Shown here: positions 25,467-34,145 of the stretch, one piece after another
How the letters are laid out: each line of letters opens with the position of its first letter
Numbering within the stretch: the first letter of the stretch is position 1
Assembly (NCBI RefSeq): GCF_003201775.1
Contig: NZ_QJJZ01000014.1
Span: 1 to 64,000, forward strand
Reading direction: 5' to 3'
Source: Arenibacter sp. ARW7G5Y1
Lineage (GTDB): Bacteria > Bacteroidota > Bacteroidia > Flavobacteriales > Flavobacteriaceae
DNA length: 64,000 bases
Position numbers and translations under genes: made by a program
The notes under the pieces: generated by a model
Told to the model about the DNA's origin: nothing
Databases searched by the model: none
Seen by the model: the letters and a program-made list of their open reading frames with translations, nothing else

Positions 25467-26162
25467 TTATTGTTTCGCCTTTTGAAGGGCTTCCTGCTGT
25501 AAGGCCTCATTGGCCACAATTACCAGTTCTACCCTACGGTTTTTAGCCTTCCCTGCAGCCGTACTGTTATCGGCCTTGGGTTGCGTTTCTCCATACCAGG
25601 TAGTAGTTAACCTACCCCCTGAAATACCGTTGGTGATTAGATAATTGGTTACAGACTGTGCCCGCTGCTTGGATAGATTTAAATTGTAATCATCGGCACC
25701 CGCACTATCGGTATGGCCTTCCACCAATATATTGGTGTCCGGATATTCCTTTAAAATCCCTACCAAGCGATTTAATGTTGTTGCCGAAGTTCCCTTTATA
25801 TCCGATTTATTGGTGTCAAAATAAACACCGGCCTCCTCATTGAAGGTTACATTTATTCCCTCTCCTACCCTAGTGACCTCAGCCCCTGGGATCTCTTCTT
25901 CAATTCGCTCTGCCTGGCGGTCCATTCTATCCCCAATATAACCTCCGGCTACACCTCCTACAACTGCCCCAATGATGGCTCCCAGGGCGGTATTCCCCCC
26001 TTTTCCAACATTGTTGCCGAGAACACCTCCTATTACAGCTCCACCGGCAGCACCAGTTGCTGCTCCCCTTTGCTTGTGACTAGTATTCTTTACTGCTTGA
26101 CAACTACTAAATGTAGCAAAAATCACAATTATCGATAAACTACTTATTATTATTTTTTTCAT
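25467..26162 (-). CDS. OmpA-family lipoprotein with glycine-zipper segment
   Basis: 231 residues from MKKIIISSLSI (an upstream ATG at 26189 is discounted). Lipobox FSSC at about 17-20, a glycine-zipper region (GAAGGAVIGGVLGNNVGKGG, about 45-90) and a C-terminal OmpA-like peptidoglycan-binding domain (VEGHTDSAGADDYNLNLSKQ, RAQSV, NRRVELVI). It is lipid-anchored and should tether the outer membrane to peptidoglycan. Glycine zippers of this type are typical of YiaD-like lipoproteins. Confidence 0.9.
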   Translation of the reverse strand: MKKIIISSLSIIVIFATFSSCQAVKNTSHKQRGAATGAAGGAVIGGVLGNNVGKGGNTALGAIIGAVVGGVAGGYIGDRMDRQAERIEEEIPGAEVTRVGEGINVTFNEEAGVYFDTNKSDIKGTSATTLNRLVGILKEYPDTNILVEGHTDSAGADDYNLNLSKQRAQSVTNYLITNGISGGRLTTTWYGETQPKADNSTAAGKAKNRRVELVIVANEALQQEALQKAKQ

Positions 26163-26282
26163 TTTATTTTTATTTAATGTTAATCCCAAAATTTGGTGGA
26201 CGATTTAATCCTTTGAACAGAAATCGTGCCACCTCCAACTTATCCGTATTTTGGCAGGAATGATTCTTTCTAGTTATTGTTA

Positions 26283-26777
26283 CTAGGGTAGGTCATTTTT
26301 TGTAAATTCATAAACCACGGTCAACGGTTGCCCTTCCACAGTTACTTTGGAAGTCATAATCAACTGTTGATCGGTGAGTTGTTCAATGTCCAATCTATAT
26401 CCCAGACCTCCGGAAATATCCTTATATTTCTCGTCTATAAACTTAAACTGCAACTGGCTGGACATCCCGGGCCTATCCACAACAGACCAACGAATAAAAC
26501 GCTCGGCGCCATCGCAATTACTGCCGTTGCCCAACATATAGCTACCAGTACTATTATTATTTCTAAAAAACCATGTACTGCCTTCAAAACAAGCGGCATC
26601 GGAATCATTAAATAGTACCGATTTAAATTTTCCCTGCCCCCCCTGATAGGAAACACTGTTCAAAATCCAGTTACCGCTCAAAACACTTCTATCCTGTCTT
26701 GCCGCCTTGGATACGGAACAGGAGGTTATAAGTCCGGCCGTAATTAACACTAGAAACAAAAGTTTTCTTAAATGCAT
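26283..26777 (-). CDS. Lipocalin-like lipoprotein
   Basis: 164 residues from MHLRKLLFLV; a start 9 nt upstream is also possible. Lipobox TSCS (Cys about 20) follows the hydrophobic signal. The region after it (LSGNWILNSVSYQGGQ, then RWSVVDRPG and TVVYEFTKND) fits a small beta-barrel lipocalin-like domain as annotated in many flavobacterial lipoproteins. Role unknown. It is a lone gene on the same strand as the OmpA-like lipoprotein, 120 bp upstream of it. Confidence 0.7.
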   Translation of the reverse strand: MHLRKLLFLVLITAGLITSCSVSKAARQDRSVLSGNWILNSVSYQGGQGKFKSVLFNDSDAACFEGSTWFFRNNNSTGSYMLGNGSNCDGAERFIRWSVVDRPGMSSQLQFKFIDEKYKDISGGLGYRLDIEQLTDQQLIMTSKVTVEGQPLTVVYEFTKNDLP

Positions 26778-27023
26778 AATTGTCATATTTATTATTTGAA
26801 CATATATACGTTGAAAGTGGAAAAAAAGTATGATGCGCACCCTATTAATTTTGAAGTTAAAAATTAATAGCTTCAGGCACAGAATACTCTGAACAACTTA
26901 TTTTTTCAAAATTATTGCGGATAGGGATAATTGTTTTGCTCTTATAAAAAAATAATTGACTTAGCCCGAATGCAAATCGGTGTGGATTATTGAATGCCTG
27001 CCCAACTATCTATATAATCTTCT

Positions 27024-27057
27024 TAAAAAAAACAAGGGAAAGCATTGCTTTCCCTTG
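27024..27057 (-). terminator. Terminator of the glutamate dehydrogenase operon
   Basis: CAAGGGAAAGC and GCTTTCCCTTG form a perfect 11-bp stem with a 3-nt loop (27033-27057), followed on the minus strand by a long T-run. It lies 60 bp past the last gene of the operon. Confidence 0.85.
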
Positions 27058-27117
27058 TGCATTAACAGCCAAAACTCTAATATTAAAACCAACAAACAGA
27101 CTGCTAACAAAACAACA

Positions 27118-27492
27118 TCATAATTTTATCAATATCTGGGTATATAATTCTTCCTTCAATTTGTGGGACGCCTGTAAAATGGCCGCATACAGATTGCGAT
27201 ATTCTTCGTGCTTGTTAACATAATATGTATCGCACTCCATATCTTCACATTCATGTAAATTGACCATGGAACTCTTATACCTGTAAAAAACACCTAGATG
27301 TAATTTATTTTCCAAGATCAATTCTTTCAAGTCGGCAATAAGGTCGTCATTGGACAATTTCTTGGCAATATTGACCAAAATCTCCAACTCCCTATTATTA
27401 TCCACCAGATGACCTATCCAATTGTTCAGCTCCAGGGCATCTTTTTTGGCAATTAACTTTTCATCCGAATCATGCTCATAAAATACTTCCAT
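27118..27492 (-). CDS. Small acidic helical protein, unknown function
   Basis: 124 residues, soluble, mostly helical. Two Cys sit in LHECEDMECDTYYVNKHEEY. No known domain recognised. It begins 2 bp after the stop of the Rnk/GreA-like gene and ends the operon before a strong terminator. It may be a partner of that protein; this is context only. Confidence 0.65.
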   Translation of the reverse strand: MEVFYEHDSDEKLIAKKDALELNNWIGHLVDNNRELEILVNIAKKLSNDDLIADLKELILENKLHLGVFYRYKSSMVNLHECEDMECDTYYVNKHEEYRNLYAAILQASHKLKEELYTQILIKL

Positions 27493-27494
27493 AA

Positions 27495-27914
27495 TTACAA
27501 TAATATATCAGAATCAATAGTGCTGTGTACCTGCTTAACTTCCGTAACCTTAAGGGTTTGCTCCCCGTTCCTAAACTCCCAAACAATATCGTCCCCTTTG
27601 GCATAACCAATGACTGCAGCTCCCATTGGAGTTAGGATTGAGATTTTGCTGTTCTTGAAATCACCTTGGGATGGAATTACCAATTGAAATTGTTTGGACC
27701 ATCCATTAACTGCTTGGATGGTGACGATGGAATTGAACCTAATGACATCTTTGGGCATTTCATCTTCATTATAAACCACCGCAGACGTCAACTCTTCGGT
27801 CAACTTTTCTATGGAACTCTTATAGGTATTATCCGTGTAAAACCCTGACACATTAACTAAACGCTTTAATAAAACGAACTCCTTCTCCTCCAACACTAAA
27901 TTTCCGTATTTCAT
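27495..27914 (-). CDS. Rnk/GreA-type RNA polymerase secondary-channel-binding domain protein
   Basis: 139 residues. The C-terminal half has the GreA/GreB C-terminal (FKBP-like) fold pattern (VTIQAVNGWSKQFQLVIPSQ, ISILTPMGAAVIGYAKGD). A short helical N-terminal part lacks the long coiled coil of GreA, as in Rnk proteins, which bind RNA polymerase. It probably modulates transcription. It is the third gene of the glutamate dehydrogenase operon, 24 bp downstream of that gene. Confidence 0.8.
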   Translation of the reverse strand: MKYGNLVLEEKEFVLLKRLVNVSGFYTDNTYKSSIEKLTEELTSAVVYNEDEMPKDVIRFNSIVTIQAVNGWSKQFQLVIPSQGDFKNSKISILTPMGAAVIGYAKGDDIVWEFRNGEQTLKVTEVKQVHSTIDSDILL

Positions 27915-27938
27915 GATTCTGTATTATTTTAAATTGAT

Positions 27939-29222
27939 TTATGGAAATATCCCTCTTTGAACATACGCCTTCTCTATTCTCTCAATAGCGATGATATAAG
28001 CTGCTGTTCTCATATCCCCATCCCTGTTTTCTGCCTTTTCATATACCTTCTCAAAGACTTCCTTCATCTTCTTTTCCAGTTTGGCCAACACCTCTTCCAA
28101 TTGCCACAACTCTCCGTTTCTATTCTGTAACCACTCAAAATAGCTACCAATTACACCTCCGGAATTACATAGAATGTCCGGTATAATTCCTACTCCATTT
28201 TTCAGCAATATCTCTTCACCTTCCACATCGGTAGGTCCGTTTGCCCCTTCCGCTATTAAAAATGCCTTGATCTTGGATGCATTCCCAGCCGTAATTTGAT
28301 TTCCCAGAGCGGCAGGAATACATATATCACAATTCAATTCAAAAAAATGATCGCTATCTACCACTTTAGCCAAGCTATAGCCTACAATACTACCCTTGTT
28401 GCCCTGCATATACCGGTACAACTTGGATACTTCAATTCCATCGCTATTGGCAATACTACCATAGGCATCCTGTACCCCCACTAGTTTGGCTCCTTCGTTT
28501 TCCAAAAAATGGGCGGTCCAATAACCTACATTCCCAAAACCCTGAACTATGAACCTTTTATTCTTTAGGTCTACCTTTTTCTTTTCTGCCCATAATTTTA
28601 TGTTCAGAAAAACCCCATAGCCAGTAGCCCTATCCCTTCCTTCGGAACCCCCGGAGCCCAAGGGCTTCCCGGTTACCACATGTTGATTTTTAGACCTTTC
28701 GGCCGGCGACTTGGTAGACATATACGTGTCCACGATCCAAGCCATGGTCTGTGAGTTTGTATTTACGTCCGGGGCAGGTATATCGTGTTCAGGACCAATG
28801 TTATCGCCCAATGCATATGTAAATCTTCTGGTAATCCTTTCCAATTCCGCAGTGGAATATTTTGAAGGGTCAATTTGTATACCTCCCTTTGCTCCACCAT
28901 AGGGCAGACCTGCCAAAGAAGTTTTCCAAGTCATCCACATCGCAAGGGCTTTTGCCGCATCAATATCTACGGTTGGGTGATATCGAAGTCCACCCTTATA
29001 AGGTCCTAACGCATTATTGTGCTGTACTCGGTACCCCGTAAAAACTTCTACATCCCCATTATCCATTTTAACAGGGAAATGTATTAACAATTCATTATTG
29101 GTTATACTAAGTATTTTCCTAATGTTGCTATTTAGGTCAATAATATCGGCAGCATTATTGAATTGACGCATCACGTTCTCCAACATGCCCTGTTTCGATT
29201 CTGTTTTTGACTTTGTAATCAT
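27939..29222 (-). CDS. gdhA: NAD(P)-dependent glutamate dehydrogenase
   Basis: 427 residues, the length of the hexameric class. Deaminates glutamate to 2-oxoglutarate or the reverse. The substrate region (NALGPYKGGLRYHP), the catalytic Lys in LPYGGAKGGIQIDP, and the Rossmann motif VQGFGNVGYWTAHFL are all intact. The gene is second in an operon with a Cys4 mini-protein, an Rnk-like protein and a small helical protein. Cofactor preference cannot be settled by eye; Glu/Leu/Phe/Val dehydrogenase is the wider family. Confidence 0.92.
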   Translation of the reverse strand: MITKSKTESKQGMLENVMRQFNNAADIIDLNSNIRKILSITNNELLIHFPVKMDNGDVEVFTGYRVQHNNALGPYKGGLRYHPTVDIDAAKALAMWMTWKTSLAGLPYGGAKGGIQIDPSKYSTAELERITRRFTYALGDNIGPEHDIPAPDVNTNSQTMAWIVDTYMSTKSPAERSKNQHVVTGKPLGSGGSEGRDRATGYGVFLNIKLWAEKKKVDLKNKRFIVQGFGNVGYWTAHFLENEGAKLVGVQDAYGSIANSDGIEVSKLYRYMQGNKGSIVGYSLAKVVDSDHFFELNCDICIPAALGNQITAGNASKIKAFLIAEGANGPTDVEGEEILLKNGVGIIPDILCNSGGVIGSYFEWLQNRNGELWQLEEVLAKLEKKMKEVFEKVYEKAENRDGDMRTAAYIIAIERIEKAYVQRGIFP

Positions 29223-29232
29223 AAATTTTTGT

Positions 29233-29400
29233 TTAGAATAATCTCACTTCATTTTTAAAAACTAAATGATTTCCACCAAGTACTGCCCTTGAATCTGCTG
29301 ATTCAAATTCATTGCAGTTCCAAATATGTTTTTTATTTTTTGTAAGTACACATGTTTTGAAATACTCACAACTTGGACATAAACTAGTGCTGTTTCCCAT
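29233..29400 (-). CDS. 55-aa Cys4 mini-protein preceding glutamate dehydrogenase
   Basis: The chosen start (ATG at 29400, MGNSTSLCPSCEYFKTC) gives 55 residues; a longer frame upstream begins CCEYF and is unlikely. The cysteines are C-x2-C-x5-C-x11-C (CPSC, KTCVL, WNCNEF), which suggests a zinc- or Fe-S-binding knuckle. The rest is short and acidic. It ends 10 bp before the dehydrogenase ATG, so the two are probably cotranscribed. I know of similar small Cys-rich proteins only as uncharacterised flavobacterial genes; the role is unknown. Confidence 0.6.
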   Translation of the reverse strand: MGNSTSLCPSCEYFKTCVLTKNKKHIWNCNEFESADSRAVLGGNHLVFKNEVRLF

Positions 29401-29581
29401 AACCGTGTATTTTAGAAATACCTTATAGCAACTTGGGTGCCATAAAACACGGAAATATTCACAACACACATAAGTAATTGAAAATGAATTATATGAGAAT
29501 TACCAAGCAATGTTTACTTGAATATACAAATGGGATATTTTCCCCAGATGGGTAATTTTTACCCATATCAAAAAAAAGTAG

Positions 29582-30916
29582 TTATTGTATTTTTTGGCGC
29601 AGTGTCTTGCGGTCGATCTGTAGGATTTCCGCTGCCTTGGATTTATTTTGGCCAGTAGCCTCCAAAACTTTTAAGATGTAGTTTTTTTCAACCTCCCTTA
29701 ACGGCAAAAGACTGTCTTCGGGAAAATCGATCTTATATTTCAAATTATCAGGCAAATGATCTATTTCGATTCTTTTATCGCACATGATTACGGCTCTCTG
29801 AATTACGTTTTCCAATTCCCTAATATTTCCCGGCCAGGCATATCGCTCCAAGAGTTCCAAGGCTGCAGGTGCAATGGTTACCAATCTATCCTTATATTCC
29901 ACTCCGTATTTTAAAAGAAATTTCTCCACCAACAGGGGAATGTCCTCTTTTCGCTCTCGAAGGGAAGGCACATTGATTTCCACCACTGTTAACCTATAAT
30001 ATAGGTCTTCCCTGAACAATTTCTTTTGTACTTGGGAATACAAATTACTATTGGTAGCCGCAATGACACGAATATCTATTTTTTCTGTTTTTTGGGACCC
30101 CACCTTCATCACTTCCTTTTCCTGCAGCGCCCTTAACAATTTGGATTGTACGGACAGGGAGGCATTGCCTATTTCATCCAAAAATAAAGTGCCCTTGTCC
30201 GCGGCTTGAAAAAAACCGTTGCGGTTTTCATTGGCCCCTGTAAAAGCTCCTTTGGCATAGCCAAAAAGCTCTGCCTCCAACAAATTTTCCGGAATGGCCC
30301 CACAATTTACTGCTACAAACGGTGCTCTGGAAAATTTCCCCATATAGTGCACGGATCGGGCAACCAATTCCTTTCCGGTGCCACTTTCCCCATTGATCAG
30401 TACCGTTGCTTTATTGTCTTTCACCCGGTCTATAATATCGGTCACTTTTTTTATGGCCTCGGATCTACCAATGAGCTCCCCATATGCATATACATTGCTT
30501 TTTTTAGAATCTGAAAGACCTTCGGGTTCTGCATTATCGGCAGAATTGCCCTTAAAGGATTTTAATACCGCCTGTTTAAGCTCTTCCTTGGTAAATGGTT
30601 TGACCAAATAATCCAAGGCTCCGGATTTTATAACGCTCATTGCATCGTCTACCGAGGGATATCCCGTAACCACTAATTTGGGTAACTTGGGATAATGTTC
30701 GGAGACGTATTTAACCAGTTGCAATCCGTCCACATCCGGCATTTTTAGATCCGTTATCAGTAGGTCTATTTTGGAATCTTTTAGGATTACCAGGGCTTCC
30801 TTAACAGAAACCGCCTTATAGGTGTGGTAATTAAAGGATTGAAGGTGTCTGTGGATAAGTTCCAATATATTCACATCATCATCTACGATCAGTACGTTCT
30901 CTTTCTTAAAGCCCAT
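29582..30916 (-). CDS. NtrC-family sigma-54-dependent response regulator
   Basis: 444 residues from MGFKKENVLIV. A receiver domain (about 1-120, phospho-Asp in LLITDLKMPDVDGLQ), an AAA+ domain with Walker A NGESGTGKE, the sigma-54 contact motif GAFTGA, Walker B TLFLDEIGNA, and a C-terminal Fis-type helix-turn-helix (NKSKAAEILQIDRKTLRQKI). It activates sigma-54 promoters when phosphorylated by the adjacent kinase, from which it is separated by 4 bp. Target genes are not visible. Confidence 0.93.
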   Translation of the reverse strand: MGFKKENVLIVDDDVNILELIHRHLQSFNYHTYKAVSVKEALVILKDSKIDLLITDLKMPDVDGLQLVKYVSEHYPKLPKLVVTGYPSVDDAMSVIKSGALDYLVKPFTKEELKQAVLKSFKGNSADNAEPEGLSDSKKSNVYAYGELIGRSEAIKKVTDIIDRVKDNKATVLINGESGTGKELVARSVHYMGKFSRAPFVAVNCGAIPENLLEAELFGYAKGAFTGANENRNGFFQAADKGTLFLDEIGNASLSVQSKLLRALQEKEVMKVGSQKTEKIDIRVIAATNSNLYSQVQKKLFREDLYYRLTVVEINVPSLRERKEDIPLLVEKFLLKYGVEYKDRLVTIAPAALELLERYAWPGNIRELENVIQRAVIMCDKRIEIDHLPDNLKYKIDFPEDSLLPLREVEKNYILKVLEATGQNKSKAAEILQIDRKTLRQKIQ

Positions 30917-30920
30917 AATC

Positions 30921-32018
30921 TTAAATTTTTGGAAAATCAACGGTAAATATAGCCCCTTTAGGTTTGTTGGATCTATACTTTATTGTTCCCTTATGACTTT
31001 TTATGATACCGTGCACGACACTTAAGCCCAATCCGGAACCCTCACCGACAGGTTTGGTACTGTAAAATGGCTCAAAGATCCTATCCCTGGTTTTGGGATC
31101 TATACCCGGACCCTGATCCGCTATACTTATTTGGATATTCCCGTTGGTTTCCTTTACTGTTATACCAATCTTACCTTTAACTGGGGAAAAATATATGGCA
31201 TTGAGCACCAAATTAAAAATCACCTGCGTTAACTGTATCGTATCTACCCTCAGGAAAATGGGCTGGTCGCCCAAATTGAGTTCGTGAACAATTTTCTTTT
31301 TCTTAAAACTGGGTTCCATTAAGTTCACCGCATTGGCAATTATAGGGCCTATATTTACCAAGGACATTTGATGGGGCATTTCACAGGCAAAGAACATGAG
31401 CTTTTTTACCACCTCCCTGGAAAATATGGCACTATTTATAATTTTATCCACATCTTTCGAGGCTTGGGTATCTTTGGTTACCCTGGTTTTCAATAATTCG
31501 GCAAATCCCAGTATATTGGCCAAGGGGGTATTTAATTCATGGGCGATTCCTGCTGTAATTTCTCCTAAAATACCCAGGCGGTCTGCCCTTTCCATTTTAC
31601 GCTTTATTATTATCTCATTGTCCTTGATCTGTTTTCTTTCCAAAAGATTGCCTACCTCCAAACATACATTTCCAAGCAATTTTTCTTCTTCCTTTAAAAA
31701 ATCGTCTTCGTTATATTTTGGTCTTGGATAAGCCACTTGCAACCCACCTACCTTCTTATTGAATACCTTGACACTGGATTCCAGGTACACAGGGTCATCC
31801 GGAAAATCTGGCGTCGCAATATTGTACTGGTCCGAAATGAGTTTCACTTGGGCTACCTCACTATAGAGCCAAGCTTTCTGTAGGCAGTGCATAATTCCCT
31901 TTAGGGCATCCTCCACCTGATCATAGTCGCAGTTTACTATTATAGAAGTTACTTCATACAAACAGGTAAGCTCCTTTATACGCTCCTTAAGTTTTTCTTC
32001 CGCTGTAATCATATGCAT
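30921..32018 (-). CDS. Cytosolic sensor histidine kinase
   Basis: 365 residues (or from the Met at residue 3). No signal or TM segment. A GAF-like sensor domain (about 10-130) precedes HisKA with the phospho-His in GIAHELNTPLANILG and a HATPase domain with ADQGPGIDP and GSGLGLSVVHG. It should sense an intracellular signal and phosphorylate the regulator 4 bp downstream. It starts 29 bp after the stop of the E1 dehydrogenase gene on the same strand, so the three genes may be one operon. Confidence 0.9.
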   Translation of the reverse strand: MHMITAEEKLKERIKELTCLYEVTSIIVNCDYDQVEDALKGIMHCLQKAWLYSEVAQVKLISDQYNIATPDFPDDPVYLESSVKVFNKKVGGLQVAYPRPKYNEDDFLKEEEKLLGNVCLEVGNLLERKQIKDNEIIIKRKMERADRLGILGEITAGIAHELNTPLANILGFAELLKTRVTKDTQASKDVDKIINSAIFSREVVKKLMFFACEMPHQMSLVNIGPIIANAVNLMEPSFKKKKIVHELNLGDQPIFLRVDTIQLTQVIFNLVLNAIYFSPVKGKIGITVKETNGNIQISIADQGPGIDPKTRDRIFEPFYSTKPVGEGSGLGLSVVHGIIKSHKGTIKYRSNKPKGAIFTVDFPKI

Positions 32019-32047
32019 ATTGAACCATTTTATGTTTAGGGAGATAT

Positions 32048-34024
32048 TTAATAGGCTATTAAATTTAAAAGTTCCTTTACGAATCTTTCTTTGGGCAAAT
32101 AATTGTTTTCCAAATTTTTCGCAAATGGAATAGGGGTTTCCAAACTGGCAACCCGTTTTACGGGTGCATCCAAATACTCGAAACAGTTTTCCACCACTAA
32201 GGCCGAAATATCACTGGCCACCCCACCAAATAAGCTATCTTCTTGTAGAACAATTAGTTTGCCAGTCTTTTTTACAGACTTATAAATAGACTCCATATCC
32301 ATGGGCTGCAACGTCCTCAGGTCTATCAAGTCGGCATTTACACCCGGATTTTCATTGAGAGCTTCCAAAGCCCAATGAACTCCCAAACCGTAAGACACCA
32401 CAGTAATATCTGTGCCCTCCCTCAACAGGGATGCCTTACCAAAGGGAAGTGTATAATAATCCTCGGGCACATTTTGGTAAATATTCCTATAAAGTCCTTT
32501 ATGTTCAAAAAACAATACCGGATTGGGATCATTTATGGCCGTGGCCAAAAGCCCCTTGGCATCATAGGGAAATGCAGGATAGACCACTTTTAAACCTGGG
32601 GTCTTGGTAAACCAGGCCTCGTTGGTCTGGGAATGAAAAGGTCCTGCCCCCATCCCTGCACCACAGGGCATCCGTATAACAACATCTGCATGCTCCCCCC
32701 AGCGGTAATGCACCTTCGCCAAATAGTTGACAACAGGGTTGAATCCTGTACTTACAAAGTCTGCGAACTGCATTTCCACTACCGATTTCACTCCGTTTAT
32801 GGAAAGGCCCATTGCTGCGGAAACCACTGCGGATTCACATATGGGGGTATTCCTCACCCGGTCCTTCCCAAAGGTCTCCACAAAACCCTCGGTTATCTTG
32901 AACACTCCACCATAATCCGCTATATCCTGTCCCATTACCACCAGATTTTCGTGTCTTTCCATAGACTGTTTCAGGCCTTGGGAAACCGCATCGATCAAGC
33001 GAATATTTTTAGTAATGGCATTGGGGTTAATTTCCTGATAATCAAAACTTTTATAAACGTCCTTTAATTCCTTTGTTTCATCTACTTCTACCTCTTTCTC
33101 CGCAAATGCCTTTTTTAGGTCGTAGTCAATTTCAGCCTGTATTTCATTTTTAAAGGTTTCTATCAAATGGGCCGAAAGAATCTTTTCATCCAAAAGAAAG
33201 TTTTCGAAATTTACAATCGGATCCTTTTCCTCCCAGGCTTCCAATAATTGCCGTGGGACATATTTGGTGCCACTTGCCTCCTCATGGCCGCGCATCCTAA
33301 AAGTCTTAAATTCCAATAGTACAGGCCTAGGGTTTTTCCGCATACTCTTACAAATAAAATCGACCTGGGAATACACCTCCAAGATATTGTTCCCCTCCAG
33401 AATATGCGATTCCATTCCGTAACCAACTCCCTTATCCGCCAAATTTTCACATCTGTATTGCTCGTTGGTCGGGGTAGATAAACCATAACCGTTGTTCTCT
33501 ATGCAAAATAAAACTGGCAGATTCCAAACTGCTGCAAGATTCAAGGCCTCATGAAAATCGCCTTCGCTAGTACCTCCCTCTCCCGTAAAGACAGCAGTAA
33601 CCTTGGTATTTTGTTTCAAATGATCTGCAAGTGCAATTCCGTCCGCCACCCCCAATTGGGGGCCTAAATGGGATATCATCCCCACAATCCTATATTCCTG
33701 GGTGCCAAAGTGAAAACTTCTGTCCCTACCATTGGTAAAGCCATTGCCCTTACCCTGCCATTGGGAGAAAAGTCGGTGCAAAGGTATATTTCTCGTAGTA
33801 AAAACACCAAGATTTCGGTGCATGGGCAAGATGTATTCATCCGGCCTTAAGGCACTGGTAATCCCTACCGATATGGCCTCCTGCCCTATACCGCTAAACC
33901 ATTTGGTGATTTTCCCCTGCCGTAGAAGTATCAACATTTTCTCCTCTATCATGCGTGGTTTTAACATCCGTTGATAAAGTTTCAATTGCATGGCCTTATC
34001 AACACTATCTCCTTTATATTGCAT
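32048..34024 (-). CDS. Branched-chain 2-oxoacid dehydrogenase E1, fused alpha-beta
   Basis: 658 residues, two fused subunits. Alpha part (about 1-310): ThDP motif GEGGTSEGDFHEALNLAAVW ending in the conserved IENNGYG. Beta part (about 345-658): GQDIADYGGVFKITEGF and TPICESAVVSAAMGLSINGV. Such fusions in Bacteroidota decarboxylate branched-chain 2-oxoacids, feeding E2-bound acyl groups for iso-fatty acids or energy. Genes for E2 and E3 are not nearby. It leads an apparent operon with a two-component system. Confidence 0.9.
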   Translation of the reverse strand: MQYKGDSVDKAMQLKLYQRMLKPRMIEEKMLILLRQGKITKWFSGIGQEAISVGITSALRPDEYILPMHRNLGVFTTRNIPLHRLFSQWQGKGNGFTNGRDRSFHFGTQEYRIVGMISHLGPQLGVADGIALADHLKQNTKVTAVFTGEGGTSEGDFHEALNLAAVWNLPVLFCIENNGYGLSTPTNEQYRCENLADKGVGYGMESHILEGNNILEVYSQVDFICKSMRKNPRPVLLEFKTFRMRGHEEASGTKYVPRQLLEAWEEKDPIVNFENFLLDEKILSAHLIETFKNEIQAEIDYDLKKAFAEKEVEVDETKELKDVYKSFDYQEINPNAITKNIRLIDAVSQGLKQSMERHENLVVMGQDIADYGGVFKITEGFVETFGKDRVRNTPICESAVVSAAMGLSINGVKSVVEMQFADFVSTGFNPVVNYLAKVHYRWGEHADVVIRMPCGAGMGAGPFHSQTNEAWFTKTPGLKVVYPAFPYDAKGLLATAINDPNPVLFFEHKGLYRNIYQNVPEDYYTLPFGKASLLREGTDITVVSYGLGVHWALEALNENPGVNADLIDLRTLQPMDMESIYKSVKKTGKLIVLQEDSLFGGVASDISALVVENCFEYLDAPVKRVASLETPIPFAKNLENNYLPKERFVKELLNLIAY

Positions 34025-34145
34025 GTTATGTTTATGTTCTTTTAGGCTTAATTAATTTATAAATGTAACAAAACGGAAAAACAAAGGCGAATAATATTTC
34101 AAGAAGATTAGCCATATTTGTTAACTTTGACTTTATTAAAAAAAC

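Noticed and set aside
29548-29566. Hairpin ATGGGTA/TACCCAT after the NtrC-type regulator gene
   Set aside because: No T-run in the correct direction, so it was not called a terminator.
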